Below, piece after piece: positions 41,763 to 50,450 of a DNA stretch of 64,000 bases. The stretch is from CAWAMR01 sp963783095 (lineage in GTDB: Bacteria > Planctomycetota > Planctomycetia > Gemmatales > Gemmataceae). The notes under the pieces were generated by a model. The model was not told the origin of the DNA. It saw only the letters and a program-made list of their open reading frames with translations, and ran no database searches. Numbering within the stretch: position 1 is the stretch's first letter; the number at the start of each line of letters is the position of its first letter. The stretch is taken from the NCBI GenBank assembly GCA_963783095.1, contig CAWAMR010000002.1, forward strand, positions 682,001 to 746,000, given 5' to 3'. The translations under genes were made by a program, and so were the position numbers.

Positions 41763-43232
41763 TCAGGACAAGTATTCGTACAATCCGGTTTTGTTAATGA
41801 ATACGTATCCCACCGAATTGGCAATCGACACATCCAGCTTTGTGGGAGTTGAGGTTAACCACTGCTGCTTGGTGTAGCTATAAGTCGCGTTCGCCAGATC
41901 CTGCGAATATTCGACAAGACCCCCGACCTTGTAGGCAGCCCATACATCCCCAAGAGCGTCCACCTGGTAACTGGTGGTTTGCATCGAGGACAGTTCCGTC
42001 CAACCTGCTGAATAAGCGGAGTTGCCGCCGGTGAAGAAATTGGAGGGGATGGCCGGATTGTATTCGAACAGGCCCGTGCTATACTGCGCGACAATGGCTC
42101 CAGGAGCAGCGTCGCCGGACGAACTGGAAGCGATCACCTGAAATGAGGTGGGGACTGCAGTGGTCAGTTTCGTCCAACTTACTGTGCCGTCACCTGCACC
42201 ACCATTAGTATTTCCCGGCTGCGTATACTCGAAAAGGCCCTCGCCTCTGAAAGAAGCGACGACGTTGCCGGCAGTGTTCAGCCCGCCGCCGGAATCATCG
42301 ATCTGGTACTCCATGGGCTTGAGACCCGTCAGTTGATACCAGCCCAAGGGTATGTCATTGTTCGTGCCAAGGTTGTAGTCCGGCGGGATTTCCTCTTCCT
42401 GATACTCCCAGAGGCCGTTGGCAAACAATGCAACGATGTTCCCTTGAGAAAAAACGGATCCGGATTCGTCGATCTTGAATGAGATGGGGACCGATTGATT
42501 CAGTATCGTCCAGTAGGGAGTACCGAAACCGGCACCACCATTGGTATTGGCGATTTGCGTATATTCCCAGAGGCCGTTGGCGAACGATGCGACAATATTC
42601 CCTTGCGTGAAGTTCGCGTCGGGAGAAGTGTCTATCGTGTATGAGATGGGAACGCCGTTCGTCAATTTCGTCCAGCCGGCAATTCCATCACCTTTGCCGT
42701 TATCCGTGTTCCCTTGCTGCGTGTATTCAAACAGTCCGCTACTGAAGACGGCCACGACATTCCCGGCAGTGAAAGCTGCGTCGGAAGAATTGTCGATCTG
42801 AAACGAGGTGGGGACTGCCGGCGTCAGTTTCGTCCAGCCTGGAGTACCATTGCTTGCCTGGGTATACTCGAAGAGTCCCTGACCGAAGGATGCGACGACA
42901 TTCCCCGCCGTAGTCGCCGAGCTGGATTGATCCACCTCGAAGGAAATGGGTATCGATTTCGTGATTTGAGTCCAACCGGCGGTGCCGTTGCTTGCCTGGG
43001 TAAATTCCCAGAGGCCCGAGGAGTAAAGCGCTACGACATTCCCGTTTGGCTCAAGCGCTTCTGCGGTTGGGGCTGAAGGGGATAGTGAAATGAAACTGGA
43101 GGGAGTGATTCGGTCCTCCAACGTCTGTAGTTTTAACGAGCTACGGCTTTTTGGACGGGACCGCGTTTGAATGTCTGAAGATGAGGATTTACCGAACAGA
43201 AGCCACAGCCAATTTCTACACGACGACAACAT
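41763..43232 (-). CDS. Propeller-repeat surface protein 2, LEDRITP type
   Basis: 489 residues; start at the ATG at 43232, five bases after GAGAGG. The N-terminal segment includes RSSLKLQTLEDRITPSSF. About eleven repeats of about 45 residues follow, each like AGNVVASFGQGLFEYTQASNGTPGWTKLTPAVPTSFQIDNSS: (G/S)NVVAxF(S/A)xGLxEYTQ...GW(T)xLxxxVPxSFxIDxS. The repeats have very similar length, so recent duplication or gene conversion is likely. It is one of three paralogues in a row (40103 and 43668). Its role is unknown. Confidence 0.65.
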   Translation of the reverse strand: MLSSCRNWLWLLFGKSSSSDIQTRSRPKSRSSLKLQTLEDRITPSSFISLSPSAPTAEALEPNGNVVALYSSGLWEFTQASNGTAGWTQITKSIPISFEVDQSSSATTAGNVVASFGQGLFEYTQASNGTPGWTKLTPAVPTSFQIDNSSDAAFTAGNVVAVFSSGLFEYTQQGNTDNGKGDGIAGWTKLTNGVPISYTIDTSPDANFTQGNIVASFANGLWEYTQIANTNGGAGFGTPYWTILNQSVPISFKIDESGSVFSQGNIVALFANGLWEYQEEEIPPDYNLGTNNDIPLGWYQLTGLKPMEYQIDDSGGGLNTAGNVVASFRGEGLFEYTQPGNTNGGAGDGTVSWTKLTTAVPTSFQVIASSSSGDAAPGAIVAQYSTGLFEYNPAIPSNFFTGGNSAYSAGWTELSSMQTTSYQVDALGDVWAAYKVGGLVEYSQDLANATYSYTKQQWLTSTPTKLDVSIANSVGYVFINKTGLYEYLS

Positions 43233-43667
43233 CGACACCTCTCCGAGTAAATTTGGGCCTATGCGACCATTGGATGGAGCAACTCACGATCAAAAGTGCA
43301 ATCAATGGGTAAGTCCGAAGTTTGGCAAATGCCTGATTCTAAATAAACACCCAGACATGAGTTAAGTATCGAGTCCCGCTGCGGAAAAATGGGGCGTTAC
43401 GGAGTTGAATTCACCAGAATTCGGACAGATCCACCCGCATTTGCGGCAAACGCCGCGTTATACTTGGTGGTCCTTTTCGCAACTGAGCATAGGTTTACGC
43501 GGCAGGCGAGCGGCGCGGCGTAAGCGCGACGCGGCAACTAATGCCGGTACGCTCGCTTTTTTTGCGAGTCGAACTTGTTGACAGAGGATCAGGGCACTGG
43601 CAGTGGAAGCCACGTCGCGCTTACGCCGCGACGCTCGCCTATGGGCATAACCCTACAGTTTGTCGGG
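43233..43667. other. Intergenic region with inverted repeat
   Basis: The gap between two propeller-repeat genes holds the inverted repeat at 43504-43640 and, left of it, only A-T-rich leader sequence. No gene is supported. Confidence 0.5.
43504..43640. repeat. Inverted repeat of about 28 bp
   Basis: AGGCGAGCGGCGCGGCGTAA at the left is nearly complementary to the right end TTACGCCGCGACGCTCGCCT. The two arms are about 80 bases apart. Confidence 0.75.
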
Positions 43668-44771
43668 TCACTCTCCGGTATATTCATAGAACCCTGAACC
43701 CGTGAAGCCCGCATAGAGGATACCGCTGGAGTCCAATCCAAATGTTGTGGGGAGAACGAATGTTGCGGGCAGACCGGATGACAATGCGGTCCACGTGCCG
43801 CTGCCGCTGACGTTCTCGTAGATACCGCTTGCGAAGACCCCAAAGAGATCCCCGGACGAGTCGATCGCCAGTGAGGTGGGAACCGAGTTGCTGACTTTGG
43901 ACCACGTGGTTCCGCTGGAGGGGCTGCCGCCGGCCGGGTACTCGTACACGCCATATCCCGTGAAACCTGCATAGAGATCGCCGTTGGAGTCTAGTTTGAC
44001 GAACGTGGCGTTCAAACCGCTCAGTTTCGTCCAGCCGCTGCCGCCGCCGCTGCTGTACTCGTAGACACCTTTACCCGCGAAGGCGGCAAAAATATCTCCG
44101 GAGCCGTCAATCGTGAACGAAGTGGGATCGTTCGTTTGCGTCAGTGGTGCCCATCCGCCCGAGTACTCCCAGAACCCTTGGCCGGTAAAGCCCGCGTAGA
44201 GGTCTCCGCTGGAGTCCAAACCCAGGATTGTCGGGGCAGGGTTTGAGGAGACTGCCGCGGGCAACGCCGTCCATTGGCCGCTGCCGCCGCTGACGTCCTC
44301 GTAAATACCGTAACCGCTGAAGTACGCAAACAAATCCCCGGATGAGTCGATCAACAAGGAAGAAGGATCCTGCTTGCTCACTTGTGTCCACGTGGTTCCG
44401 CTGGACGGGCTGCCACCGGCCGGGTACTCGTACAAACCGTGTCCCATGAAGCCCGCGTAGAGATCGCCGTTGGAGTCCAACTTTATGATCGTGGCGGTTA
44501 GTTTCGACAGTTGGGTCCATTCGCCGCTGCCGCTGACATTCTCGTAGGTACCATCACCCTTGAAGGTTGCAAAGATGTCTCCGGAAGCGTCGACCACGAA
44601 AGCACCGGGAGCCGTCTTGGCAATACTCATCCAACTGCTTGGGGTGATCCGCTGTTCCAACGTCTGAAGTCGCAGTTGACATTGCGATTGGGCGCGGGGT
44701 TGAGCAAAGATATTTGCTGGAGAAGATTTCTTGAAGAGTTGCCCCAACCAGCCTGTACAGGAAAGCAGCAT
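43668..44771 (-). CDS. Propeller-repeat surface protein 3, LEQRITP type
   Basis: 367 residues; GGAG seven bases before the ATG. N-terminal LRLQTLEQRITPSSW. It then has seven to eight repeats such as DSSGDLYAGFTGQGFWEYSGG, alternating with longer KLDSNGDLYAGFMGHGLYEYPAGGSPSSGTTWTQVSK. Pairs of repeats are almost identical (the GSPSSGTTW units), which points to recent internal duplication. It is the first of the three paralogous propeller proteins in transcription order. The dipeptide pattern is that of a beta-propeller with blades of about 45 residues. Role unknown, probably outside the cytoplasmic membrane. Confidence 0.65.
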   Translation of the reverse strand: MLLSCTGWLGQLFKKSSPANIFAQPRAQSQCQLRLQTLEQRITPSSWMSIAKTAPGAFVVDASGDIFATFKGDGTYENVSGSGEWTQLSKLTATIIKLDSNGDLYAGFMGHGLYEYPAGGSPSSGTTWTQVSKQDPSSLLIDSSGDLFAYFSGYGIYEDVSGGSGQWTALPAAVSSNPAPTILGLDSSGDLYAGFTGQGFWEYSGGWAPLTQTNDPTSFTIDGSGDIFAAFAGKGVYEYSSGGGSGWTKLSGLNATFVKLDSNGDLYAGFTGYGVYEYPAGGSPSSGTTWSKVSNSVPTSLAIDSSGDLFGVFASGIYENVSGSGTWTALSSGLPATFVLPTTFGLDSSGILYAGFTGSGFYEYTGE

Positions 44772-44893
44772 TATCGTCTCCGTGGGTGTGAGTATTCGGA
44801 GTGGTTACAGCGGCTCCAACTCAGGAGGTCGCCCTGGGCGATAAAAAAATGATAGGCACGATGCTTGGGGCAAGCAACAACAAAGTGTTTCTT

Positions 44894-45313
44894 TCATACG
44901 ATCCAGGTTTGTCCAGTGCCGGCTTGCGTTACTTCAATACCTGGCCGATTCTCGCCGGGAATTAGTCGAAAGGCGACGGGCAAGACGCTGCTGGTCAGCA
45001 CATTGGGCTGGGCAAGGCTCGATTCGCCGACCTTCACCAACTGGCCGTTCTGCAATTGATAGAGTTCCAGCGCCCAGGGATCGCGGTCGATGATTAAGAC
45101 TTCTCTGGTATTCACCGACGCGTAGAAGGGGAGTTTGTCGCGGCTACGATCATCCTTGGTGCAAATCTCAAGCAAGAAGTCAGGACCGCCGCAGTAGTGC
45201 GAGTGACAATTGTTGGCAGGATCCCAAATCTCGTCATGCCCATCGATGCCCAGCCTTTTTCGGCGGATCTTGATTTCCTGCGCAAGTTCTCGATCGAGAA
45301 TGAGCATCGACAT
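44894..45313 (-). pseudogene. Uma2-family nuclease with internal deletion
   Basis: 139 residues from 45313. The start (LILDRELAQEIKIRRKRLGIDGHDEIWDP) and the end (GGPDFLLEICTKDDRSRDKLPFYASVNTREVLIIDRDPWALELYQLQNGQLVKVGESS) are those of Uma2 (DUF820, PD-(D/E)XK fold) proteins of about 190 residues. The stretch between DEIWDP and GGPDFLLEI, normally about 55-65 residues with the LVSELS-type helix, is replaced by ANNCHSHYC. One catalytic acidic residue (D in GPD, E in LLEI) persists, but the fold cannot be complete. It overlaps the upstream anti-sigma-like gene end. Whether it is degraded or a natural short version is uncertain. Confidence 0.6.
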
Positions 45314-45327
45314 ACTTCTTCCCGCAA

Positions 45328-45612
45328 TCACTGTTTTTCCCGGGCCAATGAAATCCCGAACTCGCGCTGGAAAACCTTACATCCATGTTCGAGAGCCTTT
45401 TGGGCCTCGGGTCGGACATGGGTAACATCGCCGTTGGTTCTAACCGTACTTATGGCCGATTCATCAAGCGAAATGACCAGTTGAGCCATACACGCTTCGC
45501 ACACAGAAATGTGGGCTTTTTCGCTTTCGTCCAGCAATTCGCCCATCGTAAGCTTGCGAACGAGGTTTTCGCACAGGTGTCCGCCAAACCATCTGTCGTT
45601 CCATTCGGCCAT
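45328..45612 (-). CDS. Zinc-finger anti-sigma-like (ZAS) protein
   Basis: 94 residues. HLCENLVRKLTMGELLDESEKAHISVCEACMAQLV contains the HxxxCxxC signature of zinc-binding anti-sigma domains (His34, Cys38, Cys41 by count), preceded by a helix with a polar face. The rest (SAISTVRTNGDVTHVRPEAQKALEHGCKVFQREFGI) is soluble. There is no transmembrane helix, so it would be cytoplasmic. No cognate ECF sigma is adjacent; the nearest candidate sigma gene, at 17757, is far away. It lies between an Uma2-like remnant and the dehydrogenase gene. Alternatively it is a small zinc-binding protein of another type. Confidence 0.5.
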   Translation of the reverse strand: MAEWNDRWFGGHLCENLVRKLTMGELLDESEKAHISVCEACMAQLVISLDESAISTVRTNGDVTHVRPEAQKALEHGCKVFQREFGISLAREKQ

Positions 45613-45728
45613 CCTTCCGGTCTCCCTAATGGATAATTGCTCTGAATGTTAGACTACCACTGTGTTGGTGGACGAGCAAGCTCTGCTGCAACACAATCTC
45701 GGCACCCATACTCGGCGGTTCTCCAGAC

Positions 45729-48700
45729 TTACTTCTTCCATTCTTCCTTCAATCCCGCCAGGAACTCTACCAGGTCTCGTATCTCGGCTTTGCTCAGCTT
45801 CTGTGCCAGGTCTTCCGGCATCGCCGATTTGCCTGTCTTTCGTTCGTCGATGTCCCCCTTCTTGATGGTTAGAAGCTGTCCTTCGGAAGTTATCACTCGA
45901 ATGGAATCCTTGTCTTCGCCGCGCAGGACGCCATCGATCACTTTGCCGTTGAGCAGCGTGAGGCGAACCGATTCAAAACCTTTGGCAATCTGCTTGTTGG
46001 GCAGTGCGATCGATTCCAGCAGATAATCGCGCTTCTGTTTGGCGGCAATGCCGTTGAGCATCGGACCCACCTCGCCGCCCTCACCATCGAGCTTGTGACA
46101 GCGCTGGCATTGCCCAGCTGCACTGGTCAGGAATAGCCGTCGCCCGTTGTCCGCATCGCCCCCAAAGAGCGCTTCGCGGAACTTGCCGAGGTCATCCTCC
46201 TTGGGCCGAGCTTGCTCGTAGGCGGCGAGCTGACGTTGCAGGCGAACCGAATCTCGTTTGCCCGCTGCCTGGAGGACATCCAACGTCATTTCGGGAGGTG
46301 CAGCCTTCCGGCTCACTTTTCCGAGCCAGTCTTCGATCAAGGCATCCGCCTCAGAACCCTTGATCCCCGCCAGAATCGCCATTGCACCCTGCTTTTCGAC
46401 GACATCGCCATCTGCTGTGCCCAGTACCTTCTCAAGCTGCTTGAGCACTTCATTGGGCTGGGATTTCACCAGAACCACCCGCGCAGCAGTGCGAAGTTTC
46501 GCCTGGTCGGAAGCCAGAGCGACTTGCAGCGCCTCTGGGAGTTGCCTGGCCCTGAGCGCATCGAGCGCCCGGATGGCTTCCAGGCGTGCCCCAAGCGGCG
46601 ACTTGCTGTCACTCACGAGCGTCAGCAAGAATGGCCCGACTTCTTTGATGCCCAGTTTCCCGGCCACACTTGCTGCTTCCTTCTGGACACCAGCGGAGCC
46701 GGCGAAGATGCCGCCAATCTTCGCGCGGAATGCATTCACTGCGATCGACTCAGCGCGCGAACCCAGGTTTTGCGTCAAGCCCGTGATATGATCGCGCCGC
46801 GCGGGTTTGGCCCAGTCTGCCAGCAACTTCAACGCAAAAATCCGCAGCGCTTCGGGCGCATCGGCCGCGCAGCAAACTCGGCGACCGCGGAAGCATTCTT
46901 CTGCGCCCCCAGTTTGAAGTTGGCATCGAGTGCCCGATATAATGCCGGGTGCGGCAGCGTTGTTTTTGCCGTCAGTGCCGCCAATTTCGGCATGGCACCG
47001 GCCACATCCTCGTCGTGAACGGCGCGGGCGGTTTCGGTGACGATCGAGGGATCGATATCTTCCAGGAACTCTCGAAGACCCGCAGCTTTCTGTGCTCTCA
47101 AAGCAAGAACCGCTGCCAGACGAACGGCCGGTGAGGGATCGTTGACTTTCGCGGTCAACACTTTTTCCGAGGCGCAGTTCTTCAATCCATTGACTGCTGC
47201 CTGACGAAGATAAACATCCTTGTTGTCGTTGGCGCGAACCAGATCGAACAAGGGTTCCGCGTTGGCTGGATTGGCCAGGTTTTGACCGGCGCTGGTTGCG
47301 GCGAAGAATTGAACTCTGGGCTGAGAATCTTTCAGCAACTCCAGGATCGCAAGTCTGGCATCCTCGCTCTTGAATTCACCCAGCATCTTGGCAACTTGCG
47401 CCCGGACTTCTGCATCGGCATCCTTGTGCAATGCTGCCAGCGGCACACCAGCGGCCGGTTCCTTTCGGCCAACCATCCCCAGGCCCCAGATGGCATGGAG
47501 CCGGGCCAATTGATTCTTACTCTCCTTGGCCACTTTGGCAAAAGCATCGATGCTTTCCCTCCCTTTCGCAGCTAGAGCAAATTGCGCTTCCATGCGTATC
47601 TGTTGATGCGGATACTCCAACAACTTGAGCAGTTCCTCGGCCGATCGCTTATCGAAGCCATCGGCCAGAATTTGTTTCGCGCCGGCAACCTCGGACTTCT
47701 TTTGTTGCTCGGGATCGCTCACTTTGTAGAGCCGGCCCTTGCCGTTGAGGTTCCAGCCTTCGACCCAGTCGCTGATATAGAAGGCACAGTCGGGGCCGAA
47801 GTCGCAGTCGGTGGCGAGGATCGACCAGATGAACTGGTGCTCATCGACCATCTCGAAAGAAGCGCCTTTCGGCTTGGTGGCGAACGACCAGACGCCGCTG
47901 CCACCGCTGGAACCTCGGAAATCGCAAAGGAAGAAGTGCCCTCGATAACGATCGCTTAATCCGATGCCGGGATAGTGGCAGAATCCCGATGGTCCATCGG
48001 CGAAGTTCTTGAGCGGTGGTACGATGTATGCCGGCTGCCCGGCATGTTCGGGGTGCCACAGTTTTTCGTAGTTCCAGGGGCCGCGATTGCCTTGCCGGAC
48101 CGTACCATCGTGCATATCGGAGCCGTACTGATAGCCGATCCGCCAGCCGCTGTCGCCCCCTTCGACGATATAGACCCAGCGGGCCCGATCGCCGGAATCG
48201 CTGTTGTTATCGACGGTGAAGAGATTGCCGTAGTTGTCGAAGGCCAGCTCCTGCGGGTTGCGCAAACCGATGTGAACTACTTCGAGATTCGCACCATCGG
48301 GATCGCAGCGTAAAACGCCGCCGGTGTCGGGGTAGTAAAGCACTTTGCCTTCTTTGGTCTTCACGTTAAAGCCACGATCGCCGCAGCTAAAGTACATTTT
48401 CCCATCTGGCCCCATTCTCAGGCCGTGCAGATCGTGACCGATGAAGGCAACGTGCACACCGAACCCGGTGGCGAGCGACTCCCGCACGTCGGCCTTGCCG
48501 GTTCCCTTGGTGTCTTTCAGTAGCCATAAATCGGGGATGCAGGTGAAATAGACATTCCCTTTGCGCGCCAGTAAACCCGCGCCGATGCCGTCTTCAGCGC
48601 GGCCAAAATCGTCGCTGAAGACGGTCGATTGATCGGCCTTACCGCTTCCGGTTGAATCTTGCAGGAGCCGGATGCGCTCGCGCTGAGTCTCGTAGACATC

Positions 48701-49084
48701 CTTGAATCGTTTGCCGGCGTCTTTGCGGTAGAGGGCAACCCGGTCGGCAACGGTACGGGCAGCGAGTTCCTCATCGAGCCAGTTCATATGGCCGCGATTA
48801 TCGGTAACGCCGTTGGAATGACGGAAAGTTTCGGCGACATAACAGCGCCCTTTTTCGTCGAAGGCAAAGCAAACCGGTTGAGCCAGCATCGGCTCCGCGG
48901 CCCAGACTTCGATCAGCAGCCCCTTATCCCGTCGAAATCGAGAGATGGCTTTCTGGGCCTCATCCGAGGCTTTTGCCAGGGGCGGGTTGTAGTTCGATGG
49001 AGCCTGGGGATTGGCCGAAACCATCAAACCGGAGAATAGAGCCAACAAACAAAAGGCGCTTAGACTGCGAAAATACCAAGGCAT
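45729..49084 (-). CDS. PVC-type membrane-bound dehydrogenase with C-terminal cytochrome-like domain, one frame break
   Basis: About 1118 residues, start at 49084 (GGAG upstream). Signal sequence, then a propeller of the PVC heme-binding/dehydrogenase family: IEVWAAEPMLAQPVCFAFDEKGRCYVAETFRHSNGVTDNRGHMNWLDEELA, DFGRAEDGIGAGLLARKGNVYFTCIPDLWLLKDT, GLRMGPDGKMYFSCGDRGFNV, GNLFTVDNNSDSGDRARWVYIVEGGDSGW, WEY... HEAT-like repeats follow at about 480-780. Near 46835 the frame breaks (EFAAR continues as ADAPEALRIFALKLL). The end has AAGQCQRCHKLDGEGGEVGPML, a CxxCH heme site, and KGDIDERKTGKSAMPEDLAQKL. The break affects one base only. Confidence 0.85.
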
Positions 49085-49504
49085 GGAATACGGACTCCAA
49101 GGAAAGGAGAAGCAGGAGGGATAGATTGTAGGATACACGGTTGAAGAGAGATAAGCGACTCGAATTCACGAACGTAGGGTAAGCGTCTCGCTTGCCCTGA
49201 TCGAGCGCAAGCGAGACGCTTACCCTACGTTGACCAACTCCATATAATCGCGGGAAGAAATGCCATTTGTACCGGAGGAGCACCGAACCGATTGAATTCG
49301 GAAAAGATGGTAAGCCTTACTATGTTCGGGGTCCGCACGAGTCGATGGGGAAAGCAAAGTCCATCGCCGAACGAGTGTTGGCGTTTCCCGCTTTTTTCTT
49401 GGTTTGCAGGTGGTGTGCCAGGATGACCATGTGACCCAGCTTGTGATTGACCTCGACGACCTTGCCGTGATGGATCGGACGACGAGCAGCCCGGATGCGA
49501 GTGT
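49085..49504. other. Intergenic region with inverted REP pair
   Basis: Contains the REP pair at 49171-49231. A frame at 49320-49556 overlaps the TPR gene and has no convincing features. Otherwise nothing seen. Confidence 0.5.
49171..49231. repeat. REP-like inverted pair
   Basis: AACGTAGGGTAAGCG-TCT-CGCTTGCC faces GGCAAGCG-AGA... ACGTT across a short centre. Two units of the GGCAAGCG family in inverse orientation. Confidence 0.85.
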
Positions 49505-50128
49505 TTAATATTTGTCTTTGACGATCAGGGAGGACAACTTCGGATCGAGCCGACAAGCTTCGGCTTGGTCCGCGATCTTCTTGTGACGGTCGCCCTTCTT
49601 CCCATAGACGAGGCCCCGGTGGAAGTAGGCCTCAGCTTTTTTCGGATCGAGGCGGATGGCTTCCGTGAAGTCCTCGATCGCCTTATCGAGGTCAGGGCTC
49701 CTTATCTCCGTGTATGCCAAGCCTCGGTTGTAATAGGCATCAGAGTCCTTTGGCTTGAGGCGAATGACTTCGTTGTAGTCCTGGATCGCATTCTCATGCT
49801 TGCCCTGTTTGTGATATGCGACCCCTCGGTCGTTGTAGGCAGCAGTGCGTTTCGGATCGAGCCGGATGGCTTCCGTGAAGTCCTTAATCGCCTTATCGAG
49901 ATCAGGTTTCTTTTTCTCCACGTATGCCAAGCCCCGGCTGTAGTAAGCATCGGCGGCATTCGGTTCGAGGCGGATCGATTCGCTGAAGTCTTCGATCGCC
50001 TGCTCATACTTGCCGGCGCGGTAGTGTTCTACCCCCCGGTTATATGCTTTGTCCGCCTTGCTGCTGCATGCAACCGCCAGGGAAGTAAGGGAAAGGACGA
50101 GCATACCTGCCGGTCGAAGATTGCTCAT
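49505..50128 (-). CDS. TPR lipoprotein
   Basis: 207 residues; start at 50128 (MSNLRPAGM, GAGG upstream). Lipobox LTSLAVACSS. Four to five tetratricopeptide repeats follow from about residue 30: KAYNRGVEHYRAGKYEQAIEDFSESIRLEPNAADAYYSRGLAYVEKKKPDLDKAIKDFTEAIRLDPKRTAAYNDRGVAYHKQGKHENAIQDYNEVIRLKPKDSDAYYNRGLAYTEIRSPDLDKAIEDFTEAIRLDPKKAEAYFHRGL. The repeats are highly alike (EAIRLDPK), which indicates recent expansion. The protein would be tethered to a membrane and act in protein contacts. A TPR-like remnant at 50293-50450 lies upstream. Confidence 0.75.
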   Translation of the reverse strand: MSNLRPAGMLVLSLTSLAVACSSKADKAYNRGVEHYRAGKYEQAIEDFSESIRLEPNAADAYYSRGLAYVEKKKPDLDKAIKDFTEAIRLDPKRTAAYNDRGVAYHKQGKHENAIQDYNEVIRLKPKDSDAYYNRGLAYTEIRSPDLDKAIEDFTEAIRLDPKKAEAYFHRGLVYGKKGDRHKKIADQAEACRLDPKLSSLIVKDKY

Positions 50129-50171
50129 GGTTGTCCCTCGGTCTTCTCTTTCAGTATGAGGAATTGGAACA

Positions 50172-50275
50172 GGAAGGTAACGCGCTCCGCTGCGCAAAGC
50201 CTCCGCGTCGCGGCTACACGGGCGTTTTGCAGGGGCTCTGTGTCAATCTCGACCGCGTTGAGTATAAGGCTTGGA
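50172..50275. repeat. REP-like unit, GTAGCCGCGACGCG family
   Basis: On the minus strand it reads TATACTCAACGCGGTCGAGA, TTGACACAGAG...AACGCCCGTGTAGCCGCGACG, matching the left unit of the 34596-34795 pair in order and spacing. Single copy. Confidence 0.75.
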
Positions 50276-50292
50276 TCTTTGACCCACCGGCT

Positions 50293-50450
50293 TTACTTGC
50301 CCATCCGCCTCTTCAAATCCTCTTTTGTCGCCCGGTCCGGCAAATACCCATCTTCCGACAGGCGGGCTGCCTCCTGGTAGTCCGCCAGCGCTTTCGCGCG
50401 ATCGCCCGTCCGGCTTCAGGGAGCAAGAATGAGGGCACGGTTGGCGGTCG
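50293..50450 (-). pseudogene. TPR protein C-terminal remnant
   Basis: One frame reads RAIARKALADYQEAARLSEDGYLPDRATKEDLKRRMGK and a stop at 50293. This is like the end of a TPR or similar helical protein, but no start or repeat precedes it; the RND-like gene ends at 50416 in another frame. It is likely a leftover from a deletion. Confidence 0.35.

Noticed and set aside
49320..49556. 78-codon minus-strand frame beside the TPR gene
   Set aside because: It overlaps the TPR coding region in another frame and has no recognisable features or start site.
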